Below, in pieces: positions 34,504-45,018 of a stretch of 64,000 nucleotides of DNA; the stretch's first letter is position 1, and each line of letters opens with the position of its first letter. The translations under genes were made by a program, and so were the position numbers. The stretch covers positions 14,305,001 to 14,369,000 of the forward strand of contig NC_063052.1 of assembly GCF_018812025.1 (NCBI RefSeq), read 5' to 3'. Source of the stretch: Megalobrama amblycephala (taxonomy: Eukaryota > Chordata > Actinopteri > Cypriniformes > Xenocyprididae). The notes under the pieces are model-generated. The model saw only the letters and a list, made by a program, of their open reading frames with translations. It ran no database searches and was not told where the DNA came from.

Positions 34504-36093
34504 CAGTTGGTACGGAAAGTATTCAGACCCCCTTAAATTTTTCACTCTTTGTTATATTGCAGCCATTTGCTAAAATCATTTAAGTTCATTTTTTTTTTTT
34601 CACACACAGCACCCCATATTGACAGAAAAACACAGAATTGTTGACATTTTTGCAGATTTATTAAAAAAGAAAAAGTAAAATATCACATGGTCACAAGTGA
34701 TCAGACCCTTTGCTGTGACACTCATATATTTAACTCAGGTGCTGTCCATTTCTTCTGATCATCCTTGAGATGGTTCTACACCTTCATTTGAGTCCAGCTG
34801 TTTGATTATACTGATTGGACTTGATTAGGAAAGCCACACACCTGTCTATATTAGACCTTACAGCTCACAGTGCATGTCAGAGCAAATGAGAATCATGAGG
34901 TCAAAGAAACTGCCTGAAGAGCTCAGAGACAGAATTGTGGCAAGGCACAGATCTGGCCAAGGTTACAAAAACATTTCTGCTGCACTTAAGGTTCCTAAGA
35001 GCACAGTGGCCTCCATAATCCTTAAATGGAAGATGTTTGGGATGACCAGAACCCTTCCTAGAGCTGGCTGTCCGGCCAAACTGAGCTATCGGGGGAGAAG
35101 AGCCTTGGTGAGAGAGTTAAAGAAGAACCCAAAGATCACTGTGGCTGAACTCCAGAGATGCAGTCAGGAGATGGGAGAAAGTTGTAGAAAGTCATCACTG
35201 CAGACCTCCACCAGTCGGGGCTTTATGGCAGAGCGGCCCGACGGAAGCCTCTCCTCTGTGCAAGACACATGAAAGCCTGCATGAAGTTTGTCAAGATGGT
35301 GAGAAATAAGATTCTCTGGTCTGATGAGACCAAGATAGAACTTTTTGGCCTTAATTCAAAGCGGTATGTGTGGAGAAAACCAGGCACTGCTCATCACCTG
35401 TCCATACAGTCCCAACAGTGAAGCATGGTGGTGGCAGCATCATGCTGTGGGGGTGTTTTTCAGCTGCAGGGACAGGACGACTGGTTGCAATTGAGGGAAA
35501 GATGAATGCGGCCAAGTACAGGGATATCCTGGACGAAAACCTTCTCCAGAGTGCTCAGGACCTCAGACTGGGCCGAAGGTTTACCTTCCAACAAGACAAT
35601 GACCCTAAGCACACAGCTAAAATAATGAAGGAGTGGCTTCACAACAACTCCGTGACTGTTCTTGAATGGCCCAGCCAGAGCCCTGACTTAAACCCAATTG
35701 AGCATCTCTAGAGAGACCTAAAAATGGCTGTCCAACATGTTTACCATCCAACCTGACAGAACTGGAGAGGATCTCAAGGAGGAATGGCAGAGGATCCCCA
35801 AATCCAGGTGTGAAAAACTTGTTGCATCTTTCCCAAAAAGACTCATGGCTGTATTAGATCAAAAGGGTCTGAATACTTAGGACCATGTGATATTTCAGTT
35901 TGGACCATGTGATATTTCAGTTTTTCTTTTTTAATAAATCTGCAAAAATGTCAACAATTCTGTGTTTTTCTGTCAATATGGGGTGCTGTGTGTACATTAA
36001 TGAGGAAAAAAACTTAAATGATTTTAGCAAATGGCTGCAATATAACAAAGAGTGAAAAATTTAAGGGGGTCTGAATACTTTCCGTACCCACTG
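34504..36093 (+). mobile_element. Tc1-like transposon (1590 bp)
   Basis: TA lies on both sides (34502-34503 and 36094-36095). The inverted repeats are about 210 bases: the left begins CAGTTGGTACGGAAAGTATT and the right ends TACTTTCCGTACCCACTG. The inner ends share AATATCACATGGTC and its complement. A 22-base unit containing GGACCATGTGATATTTCAG is tandemly duplicated at 35880-35923, at the inner edge of the right repeat. It is a different Tc1-like family from 8282-9873, and its transposase is also broken. Confidence 0.93.
34874..35878 (+). pseudogene. Tc1-like (D34E) transposase, broken
   Basis: The gene starts at the ATG at 34874. The N-terminal paired-like DNA-binding domain is readable to about residue 110 (LPEELRDRIVARHRSGQGYK, then a helix-turn-helix around STVASIILKW). 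Catalytic D lies in LWSDETK (35323-35325), D in FQQDND (35595-35597) and E in LNPIEHL (35700-35702), with 34 residues between the last two. Breaks: a frame change near 35190-35205, a one-base loss near 35400-35405, a TGG-to-TAG stop at 35709-35711 just after the catalytic E, and at least two further frame changes between 35730 and 35785. The C-terminus (residues KLVASFPKRLMAV) is recognisable near 35816. The intact protein would have about 340 residues. This is a dead copy. Confidence 0.93.
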
Positions 36094-36350
36094 TAAATAG
36101 CACGTCAAATACAAACATAAACTCATGCTATAGATACGCAGTACTAGGAGATCGTGTTGGTCAGTTGGACCAGCTTATTCAGTTCTTTTAGAGTTCCTCG
36201 GTAATCTTTGGAAAACTGTCGACAGTTGGTTGAACCGGCTCATTCGATTCTAAAGTTCAATTCAGTTCAATTAGTGGTTACTTCCTAAGAACCGGCTCAA
36301 AAGAAAGATTTGTTCAAGAATCGAATATTAGTGGTTTACCCTCAATATAG

Positions 36351-38156
36351 CAAAATGCATTTGTATCTTCAACCATGTCAGAGCAGTACACGTAAAACTA
36401 GGCATGATTTTACCGTAAAAGAACAGAGGACAAAGTCTTACAAAAGAAAGTGCTAGGCACTAGGAAAAAGCTTGATGTATTTCACATAACTGTGTGACGA
36501 GTTCTTATGGGGGTCATGGACAATCAGGACTTCTGAATTAATTTCCAAAATGTACCATCTTGGCTAACGACGTTCTTTAATCACTGGAGTATGTATATTT
36601 TTTACATGCAATATTTTTTTGTATGAAAAACACTGCAAGGCATCATTTTTAAACTGTCAGTCTCATCATTAATAGTGCGAAATTATATCAGCTCTGCCTT
36701 TTTATTTGGTCACAGAGGGTTTTGCAGATCTCTTGTACAGACATTTAAAGATAATTGGATAGAGGTTCAAATGAAATATATTTATAAATATTCAGATATA
36801 GAGGTTTTCACATGCCTATGGTGCTTCAAAGCGTTGAGATTATTTTGGAATATATATATATAAAAAATATGTATCCATATCACATTTGCATGAATGACAG
36901 GGTTATTCAATTAAATTTCAAAGCAAATGTTTATGAAACTCATTAGAAGTGACACTGTGGAGTTAGAATATGTCAGCGTAAAATGACTCATTAGATGAAG
37001 CATGACACCATTACACCAGTTCAAAGTGAAGCTGCTGGCTTGAAGCACAACAGAAAGTCCTCATACTGATGCTCTCCCACCATATACATCATTAAAACAA
37101 GCATGTCCATATAAGCAACATCGTGAGTTGGGCCTTGAAGAATTAAAGAATGCATTTCGCTAGTTAAAAAAATTGTTTTTTATTGATTCAAATTTACAAG
37201 AAGTGTACGAACAACATTATGACACCAAGAAAAAATTCAAAGGTTTTTTATTTGCACGCTACTGATGTGATTACCACACTGTCATGTGCTTTTAAAACAA
37301 CACCAGACCTCTTGACTTGCTCTCAGTCACATTCTCCTTCCATCCACTCCATCGAAAATGGCATTTATTCATCACATTGAAGTGCATTATCATGGCTGTC
37401 CAACCAAAGTAATTTTGGTCAATTTCATTTAGTGCCTACGTTTAGAGAGAAGATAACTCAGAAATGGTATTTTTATGATAGGCCAGCACTCCTCTCCAAT
37501 CAGAAAAAGGTTAAAGGGTTAAATATCTGGCACACGCTGGCCACGAACGAAGGAGAGTCCTTCACGTTAAAATATTCCAATTAATTCTTCAGCAGCCAAG
37601 AGAGGACATTGAGAAAAAACACAAAGGGATTAAAATAAATGAAAACATATAATGTATTCCTCAGCATTTATCTGCTTATTTCATAACAATCTCCAGTGTA
37701 TTCATAACATCAGGAGCCTGCAAGAGCCTTCTCAAACCAATTAGATCAATTTTGTTCAACTGTCCAGTGTTTATATGTAAGGATTTTCATTAGATGCGGA
37801 TACGCGTGGCCAGCTACACCAGGTTCGACATATTTTAATTCTCTACGGCTAATTTAGAGCTTCGCATTAGTCTCTGTTGTTCAGTTCTGTCAGGTTATGA
37901 CAATTAAAGGCAATCTTACAAGGTGGATTAAATTCCAGATGACTGCTCTGGCCAGAGGAATCCTCTAATCCCCTATTAAGACCCCTCAAAGAAAAGCTTG
38001 TCTTAACAAGGGATTTTCTGCCTCAGGCTCTTAAGATACTTAAACATAAGTTAAACGTTCAGGACTTTCAGCAGAAAATGGGCTATAGCAAAAAAAAAAA
38101 AAAAAAAAAAAAGAAATGAAGCATCTTCCAGCCATACTGTAAATACACCATATGTG
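36351..38156. other. unique sequence; candidate regulatory block at 37780-38040
   Basis: No recognisable gene. The part 37780-38040 is repeat-free and has CTAATTTAGAG, GACAATTAAAGG and CTCTAATCCCC motifs, compatible with a conserved enhancer. A poly-A tract lies at 38090-38112. ORFs at 36675 and 37183 have no motifs. Confidence 0.3.
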
Positions 38157-38908
38157 TCTGGTGTCTCCAGAATGTGTCTGTGAAGTTTCAGCTCAAAATA
38201 CCCCACAGATCATTTATTATAGCTTGGTCAAATATTTGGGTGTGAGCAAAAACACGCCGTTTTTGTGTGTGTCCCTTTAAATGCAAATGAGCTGCTGCTG
38301 CCGGCCCCCTTTCCAGAAGAGGGCGGAGCTTTAACAGCTCAACAACAACAAAGCTGGAGAATCTCACGCAGCCAAAATGACGACGGTGTTCAGCCTTACA
38401 TTGTTCAAACCGGAGTCGACACTGATGGAGAGACTCAGGAAGAAGTTACAACTTTTAGAATGAAACTGGACGTTTCTGAATGGTTAGTGGATAAATTTAT
38501 GTAGTTGCTGTGGAGTTGATTCAACTCATCCACTAGCATGTGCCGTCATGTTAATCTTTTGTGCAAATCCAGCGTTGAATTGACCCTCGTTTGTGGCGTA
38601 AAATGAACAACACTCTACTACAACAACTCTTCCTCTTCTCTAAAGCAGCCCAACATGGCCTCACTCAATTGGGTGGGGTTTATGTAAATTTTAGGGTTTG
38701 TGATGTCACTAACCCAGGAAGAAGCTCGTTGTAGTCCCTACCAGCCGTTTGTTGTAGTCCTTAAAAAGTGATTTCTGTAAAAGAAAATATCTCTCTTTGC
38801 ATTGAACTTTGAGCGTCGTAACTTTGCAGATGTTGTTTATGCTCAAACAGCAACATTACAAACGAACTAAAGTTAAAAAAAATGAAATCACAATCAACCA
38901 CCCCTTCA
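38157..38908 (+). mobile_element. family A copy 3, left end truncated
   Basis: It begins inside the family at TCTGGTGTCTCCAGAATGTG, so the GGGGACCTATAATG end is missing, and runs to the right end CAACCACCCCTTCAA. The internal ORF (38265-38504) is intact over 79 codons and matches copies 1 and 2. Confidence 0.85.
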
Positions 38909-38909
38909 A

Positions 38910-39638
38910 ATAAAATGTTTTACTCTTAACATACAATATCAAAACATTAATTAAATTAAGACTGACTCTCCAGATGGACATATTACATAAGGAATCACCC
39001 ACACATGCATGTCTAGTCTGGCACTTCAGTCCATTTGCATTCAATCGTAAATGACAAGACATTTAAAACTTCAAACAACAAGCAGCATATGCTAGAGAGA
39101 CAAAAAGGACACTGTGAAGCTAGCTGGAGATGTTGTACTGTTTGAAGTCCGTACACAGGGGAGGAAGGAAAGGGACAGATAGGGAGAGATGGGAAGAAAA
39201 GAGGGACTGGCCCTCACAGGGGTCACCTGGGGGCCAGGAGCATCAGCTGGGGCTCAACACTTCCTGAAGAAGAACGTGGTGTTTGGCCTTCAGAGAAATC
39301 ACAGTCCTCAGCACACAGTGACACAGGAGGCTGCTCTCGCAATCAAGGTTCTCTCTTCTTCTGCCTAGAACAGGGAATGAAAGAAAAAAATGTGGCTCAT
39401 GAAAACTGTACTTTTTAAAGTACAAAACTGTCTCTAATCAAAATAATTCATGTTTAAATCTAAAAAGTTGCTCCTTGAAAATGTAAAATTAAGATGCATT
39501 TTGTAAAAGCAGAAAAGAAAACATTTCTCATGAATAAAATATGAGAATAAAATGTAATCTCAGTATGTGGTTATTACATGCCTCTCTGCAATACTTGATT
39601 CTGATTGGTCAATCGCAGAATATACTTTTTCTTTTAAA
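38910..39638. other. unique sequence without recognisable gene
   Basis: Purine-rich 39150-39215 (GGAGGAAGGAAAGGGACAGA and following). The 60-codon minus ORF at 39243 has no motif. Confidence 0.4.
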
Positions 39639-39639
39639 T

Positions 39640-39915
39640 AAATAATATTACAATGCAGCAAGGATGTATACAATTTATTAAAAGTGACAGTAAATATTTT
39701 TACACTGCAGATTTCCATTTCAAATAAATGCTTTTTTCATGTTTAAAATGTATCATGTTTTCCTCAAAAATCTGAAGCAGCACAACTGTTTTCAACACTG
39801 ATAATAATCATAAATGTTTCTTGAGCAGCAAATCATCATATTCAGAATGACTTCTGAAGGATCATGTGACACTGAAGACTGGAGTTAGTGATGCTGATCA
39901 TCACACTGATTTTTT
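39640..39915 (+). mobile_element. dispersed fish repeat R1, copy 3
   Basis: GAAGGATCATGTGACACTGA near 39856, preceded by AAAAGTGACAGTAAA. It matches the other R1 copies. A piece of the usual right part follows at about 40095-40200. Confidence 0.7.
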
Positions 39916-39944
39916 ATCACAACATTTTTTCTTTTGTCAAATCA

Positions 39945-40100
39945 ACTTCAATAATTAACGTGGTTCAGATAACATAATTTTTTGAGTTTCTGTTGATTAA
40001 ACCAATCACCTTCATTGTATAAAGGTGAAATGATGAAAATTTTAAGGCAACCAGGTAACTTAAACCAACAATTATTATTATTTTTTTTTTTACAGTGCAG
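39945..40100 (-). mobile_element. family H copy 2
   Basis: This is the reverse complement of 21205-21345: CAGATAACATAATTTTTTGA and TTGATTAAACCAATCACCTT match in reverse. It lies inside or next to R1 copy 3. Confidence 0.5.
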
Positions 40101-40200
40101 GAATAAATTACATTTTACAGTATATTAAAACAGAAAACAGCTATTTTAAATTGTAAAACGTGAAATAATTTCACTGACACCAAATTTTTGAACAGTTCCT

Positions 40201-41276
40201 ATGCCTTAACCCAGAAACCATGTAAACAACAAATGGAACTGGGACATGAATTTAAATCCAAACTACTGAGAAAGAGACTTTCCAAAGCCAAGCAAACAGA
40301 CATACATTCACTGTTCACCAAGATATAGAAAATAAAATAAATCAGCCGGTGAAGCTACGAAAGCACACACTTGGTGAGGTCAGACATAATGACAATGTGC
40401 ACCTTGATTGTAATTAGTATAAATGTTGATGAAAAACACGCCAAGAGAACATGAAACCCACAAAACACACACACAGGTACATGACAATGGCAGCATGCAG
40501 TACAGTGTTCTGAAATCCATTAGAGTCAAGGTTTTTCAATGCATAAAAAGACCTCTCAGGAGTATGAAAAAAAACAAAGGAAGCCGTCTTGTGTACTTCA
40601 TTTCATTCAGAGCCACTCTCGGTCATTAGCACGGCATCTCAACTCTTACTGAGCGTAATTAATGAGGCCGAAGCCGGTGTGTGAATGGCGACGCTCTCAG
40701 CTTGACGTTAGCTCTTTCCCTGCAGCAGCTGAGGTGCCCATGTCTGTCTCTATTTACACCAGCAAAATGCTAAATTCTAATTAGCTGACAGAGATAATTA
40801 GTATATTAAATCATGACGCTTTTTTCGCTCTCTGACTCTTTCGACCGCAAAGTACATTTGCAGTAAACACATAAGTCTTTTAATCATGACAGACGTGAAA
40901 GGCCAAAAATAAATAAATTAATTAATAAATAAACACTCTATTGACTTCTAAAGCTCTGAAAGTCGCCGCTCTGACTTCTGCCAACAGCTGGAACGCTGAT
41001 GTCAGCACGGTGGTGTGAGCCACATGGGATCACGCTTTAACTCAACACCTGCATTTTGAATATGCATGTCATTTTCATTTATCTATTTATTTTGTTTTCA
41101 TTTCAAAGTTAGAGCGTTTGCAAACACAACTGATTCTTTTTCTGCAACAGTGTGACCCTGTTCCATTCGAAACCCGTGGGGTTTGTCATGCAATTGGCTT
41201 TAAATCATAATTTAGTTCTAAGTGCACGGTATTGATAAAAGGCTACTAAATTCAGCAGTACAGGTTCATATTGGAT
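40201..41276. other. unique sequence; candidate regulatory block at 40640-40830
   Basis: GCGTAATTAATGAGG (40653), TTCTAATTAGCTGACAG and GATAATTAGTATATTAAA near 40772-40810 are homeodomain-like. The block is repeat-free. No gene is recognised. Confidence 0.3.
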
Positions 41277-41277
41277 A

Positions 41278-42690
41278 CTGTAGTGGCCAAAAGTGATGTC
41301 CAGAGGGAATATTTGTTTTTAATGACCCTACAAGTTTAATTTAAAGGTGCCCTAGATTCAAAAATTGAATTTACCTCGGCATAGTTGAATAACAAGAGTT
41401 CAGTACATGGAAAAGACATACAGTGAGTCTCAAACTCCATTGTTTCCTCCTTCTTATATAAATCTCATTTGTTTAAAAGACCTCTGAAGAACAGGCGAAT
41501 CTCAACATAACACCGACTGTTACGTAACAGTCGGGATCATTAATATGCACGCCCGCAATATTTGCATATGCCAGCCCATGTTCCCAACATTATGAAAGGC
41601 ATTAGACAAGGGCAGAACGTCTGGATCTGTGTACAGCTGAATCTTCAGACTAGGTAAGCAAGCAAGGACAATAGCAAAAAATGGCAGATGGAGCAATAAT
41701 AACTGACATGATCCATGATATCATGATATTTTTAGTGATATTTGTAAATTGTCTTTCTAAATGTTTCGTTAGCATGTTGCTAATGTACTGTTAAATGTGG
41801 TTAAAGTTACCATTGTTTATTACTGTATTCACAGAGACAAGCCGTCGCTATTTTCATTTTTAAACACTTGCAGTCTGTATAATTCATAAACACAACTTCA
41901 TTCTTTATAAATCTCTCCAACAGTGTGTATTGTTAGCTTTAGCCACAGAGCACTATCAAACTCATTCAGAATCAAATGTAAACATCCAAATAAATACCAT
42001 ACTTATGCGATTAGACATGCTGCATGACGAACACTTTGTAAAGATCCATTTTGAGGGTTATATTAGCTGTATGAACTTTTTTTTTATGTTGTTCAAGGCA
42101 AGCGCAAGCTCCAAGCGTGGAGCACCAGATTTAAAGGGCCACACACCCTGAATCAGCTCATTTCTAATTATGCCCCAAAATAGGCAGTTAAAAAAATGAA
42201 TTAAAAAAAAAAAATCTATGGGGGGTATTTTGAGCTGAAACTTCACAGACACATTCAGGGGACACCTTAGACTTATATTACATCTTTTTTTTTTTAAAAA
42301 GTTCTAGGGCACCTTTAACAATCAAAATGTAATGAAATTACTTTATATTTTTGAAATATTTTAAATATGAGGGAAGAACAAAATGCTAAACTTGGTTAAG
42401 GTATTTATCTGACAAAATTATTATTTTCAAATGCATGAAAAATGCATAAAAAAACAAAAAGCTCACAGGAAAAAGCATACATTGACTATAAGATAGTCGA
42501 TTAATATTTCTTTGGTTCTCTCTTGTTTTTGCATGTGTTTATAATTTCTTTGATTGACAGCCTGGCCAAAATTATATATGTCCGCCCACACAATTTAGCA
42601 TGTTTCATTGCATTAATATCACAAATAAAACAATGGACTCCCAAGCACAATTAAGTAATATGCTTACAAATGAATTTTTAAAATGGTTAA
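41278..42690. mobile_element. Tc1-type MITE, family D copy 2, split by a different TTAA element
   Basis: TA at 41276-41277 is followed by CTGTAGTGGCCAAAAGTGAT, complementary to the right end of copy 1 (12237-12258). The left arm GGGAATATTTGTTTTTAATG matches 11018, and the right arm from 42319 matches 11856 onward. It is interrupted at its TTAA site by the element at 41345-42314, of a different family from the one that split copy 1. The right terminus is lost. Confidence 0.75.
41345..42314. mobile_element. TTAA-flanked non-autonomous element (970 bp), family K
   Basis: TTAA lies at 41341-41344 and 42315-42318. The ends AGGTGCCCTAGA and TCTAGGGCACCT are exact complements. Near 41640-41662 the sequence CAGACTAGGTAAGC looks like an exon end with a splice donor. 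The inner right end (about 42170-42290: GAGCTGAAACTTCACAGACA) matches the reversed left part of family A, so K and A are related. No transposase domain is visible. Confidence 0.88.
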
Positions 42691-44080
42691 GTAACACTGT
42701 TAAATGTGATCTTTAGTAAATCTCAAAATGAATATAATTTTTCATACGATATGAATATAATGCCTAATTTCACATTTAAAACAACTGACAGTCTCAGTTT
42801 TTAACCGTGTTTTTTTTTTTTTTTTTTTTTTGGCATCCTTAATACATAATAGTTTGTATGTAAAAGTAAAAAAAAAAAAAAACATTAAATGAATCTATTA
42901 TTGTAAGGAAAAAAAATATTATCTGATTCACATTAAAAATCTTGTTCCCCTCAAATCTTACATAACCAAATTTTCTCAACAAACAAACATATGTTTAAGT
43001 CATATTGTGCTCTACAGAGACGGTAAATGTAGGGCATGTGCTGTCAGAGTGACACACCTAAAGAGTCACCATGCAGTTATGTCCCAGAACACCCTGCACC
43101 CATGATAAAAGCATGGCTAATATCTGCTCTAATGATCATGTGTCACCAAAGTAACATTTGTCTGGGCTCCATGGTGTCTCTGGGTTTTATGATAAAGGAA
43201 CATAATAGAAAACGAAATAGCATACGGAGACATTCTCATCTAATTAACCTCTTAACACGGCCACAGTACGTTATGTGCCCAAGCTTCATTCATCTCAATC
43301 CTCGCAGAGATAAAGGCCAATGTGACTTCGGTGTCCCAAAAGGCAGTGGATACACTGAGATATGACACATGAAAGCTATAAGCTGACTTGTTAGGGATGC
43401 ATGTATCTCAAGAGAAGAAGAAATCAGGTTAACCATATCAGATCGTGTAGCGTTAGCTCCCCAGACTAAACACGGAGGCGGATGTGAGCCATTCATCAGC
43501 TTGCAAACAAACAAATGACCAGTTTTGAGCTTCAGTAAATTCAGGGAAATAAAACAAGAACCGGATCTTCAAAAGAGGGTCCGTGACTCCTATAGGGGGT
43601 CCGCAGCGGTGCTACAGGGGGTCCGCCAGAAACAGTTTGATCTCAAAACTAATTTTTGTGAAGAAATGAAAATAAAATATGCATTAAGTAAGTTAACTTT
43701 AACGTAAAAGTTTACTTTAAGAAGCTAAAACTCAGCTAAATGTTTCAGTAAAATGTAAATACACAGGCAAACAAGAGGCTAACCAGGAACAGACTAACTA
43801 AGGAAACAAAGGCAAACAGAAACTAAACACAGGAAGTGAACACTGGGAACAATGTAAACAGAAAAACACCTCAAAATAACAGTCTAAATCTCAAAACTAG
43901 TGAACATGCAATGAACACACACCCTGCTATGCTCATATGGGTCCTGGGCCTGAAAAAGACCCCTGCACGAAGACTTGTATTTCAGTAAAAATCTGCATGG
44001 CACTGCTGTAGTTTTAAAGAGTGTCTCTGATGAATCTTAAAAAGACATTGAGAAGTCCAATGACCCTGAAACTGATAACT
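42691..44080. other. unique sequence with T-rich and A-rich runs
   Basis: Poly-T at 42811-42831 and poly-A at 42870-42883. The ORF at 43036-43365 has no motif. GGGGGTCCGC repeats near 43595-43625 may belong to a decayed hAT-like fragment. No gene is supported. Confidence 0.4.
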
Positions 44081-44081
44081 A

Positions 44082-44241
44082 AATAATGGCATCCACATTA
44101 CAATCAATAAAGCATATCTCACATTCATCAATTCCAAACATTCGGAAACATTTGCACATTAGCTGGTGCGAGTGTTTTCGAATGTTTGGAATTGGTGAAT
44201 TTGAGATATGTTTTATTGATTGTAATGTGAATGCCATTATT
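44082..44241. repeat. 160-bp near-perfect hairpin
   Basis: AATAATGGCATCCACATTAC at the left pairs with the right end GTAATGTGAATGCCATTATT. The arms are about 65 bases with only a few mismatches around a loop near 44147-44175. It has no recognised family ends. It may be a tiny foldback MITE or a hairpin RNA precursor. Confidence 0.85.
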
Positions 44242-44414
44242 TTTGCAAGGTCTTTGAGCTCAATATACTGTATATATGTATAAGCAGGTGTGTTAAAGCA
44301 GGGCTGGAATTTCCAGAAACATAATTCATAACCTCAGGCATCCCTCATTATACATTGCTTAAAAACACTGCACTGCACCCACTTGTAATTAACATGACTG
44401 GCTCAGTTCCTTAA

Positions 44415-45018
44415 AGGATTCGTTCACTTCAGTATTCACATTTTTCCTGATAATTTACTCACCCCCATGTCATTCAAGATGTTTATGTCTTTCTTCAGTC
44501 AAAACTAAATGAACGTTTTTGAAGAAAACATTCCAGGATTTTTCTCCATATAGTGGACTTCACTGGGGTTCAACGGGTTGAAGGTCCAAATGTCAGTTTC
44601 AGTGCAGCTTCAAAGAGCTCTACATGATCCCAGACGAGGAATAAGAGTCTTATCAAGCAAAACCATTGGCCATTTTCTAATTTATATACTTTTTAACCAC
44701 AAATGCTCGTCTTGCACTGCTCTGCGATGCGCCACGCATTACGTAATCATGTTGGAAAGGTCACGCAGAAGTTCCACGGTAAGGCGAAAAACTTCAAAAT
44801 CGTCTGACATAATTGTTTTACCTTTTTTCATAAAGGCTTGTTTGATTTAGTCTTTGCAACGTTCGCTTTGTAAACACTTGCTCGGTACTTCCATCTACGT
44901 CAAGCGTGACATTTCCAACGTGATTACGTAATGCGTGGCACATCGCTGAGCAGTGCAAGACGAGCATTTGTGGGTAAAAAGAATATAATTTGTTTTTTTT
45001 AGTTTTTTTTTTAGAAAA
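44415..45018. mobile_element. TTAA palindromic MITE, family L copy 1, right end lost
   Basis: TTAA at 44411-44414 is followed by AGGATTCGTTCACTTC. The inner parts are mirrored: AAATGCTCGTCTTGCACTGC near 44701 and GCAGTGCAAGACGAGCATTT near 44951. The right outer arm present in 53035-53865 is missing here. The ORFs at 44578 and 44818 lie on the two arms and are mirror images, not genes. Confidence 0.8.

Larger units (their letters stand above)
34250..36340. mobile_element. AACCGGTTC-type repeat split by a Tc1-like transposon
   Basis: GGAACCGGTTCTTTTCAGAC at 34263 and TAAGAACCGGCTCAAAAGAA at 36287, with repeated GAATCGGTTC and TTGAACCGGCTC variants, frame the Tc1-like element at 34504-36093. 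The two halves would join into one roughly 500-bp repeat. Confidence 0.5.

Noticed and set aside
43555..43640. hAT fragment with GGGGGTCCGC repeats
   Set aside because: Too short, and it lacks CAGTG ends or a target duplication; only mentioned within the surrounding stretch.
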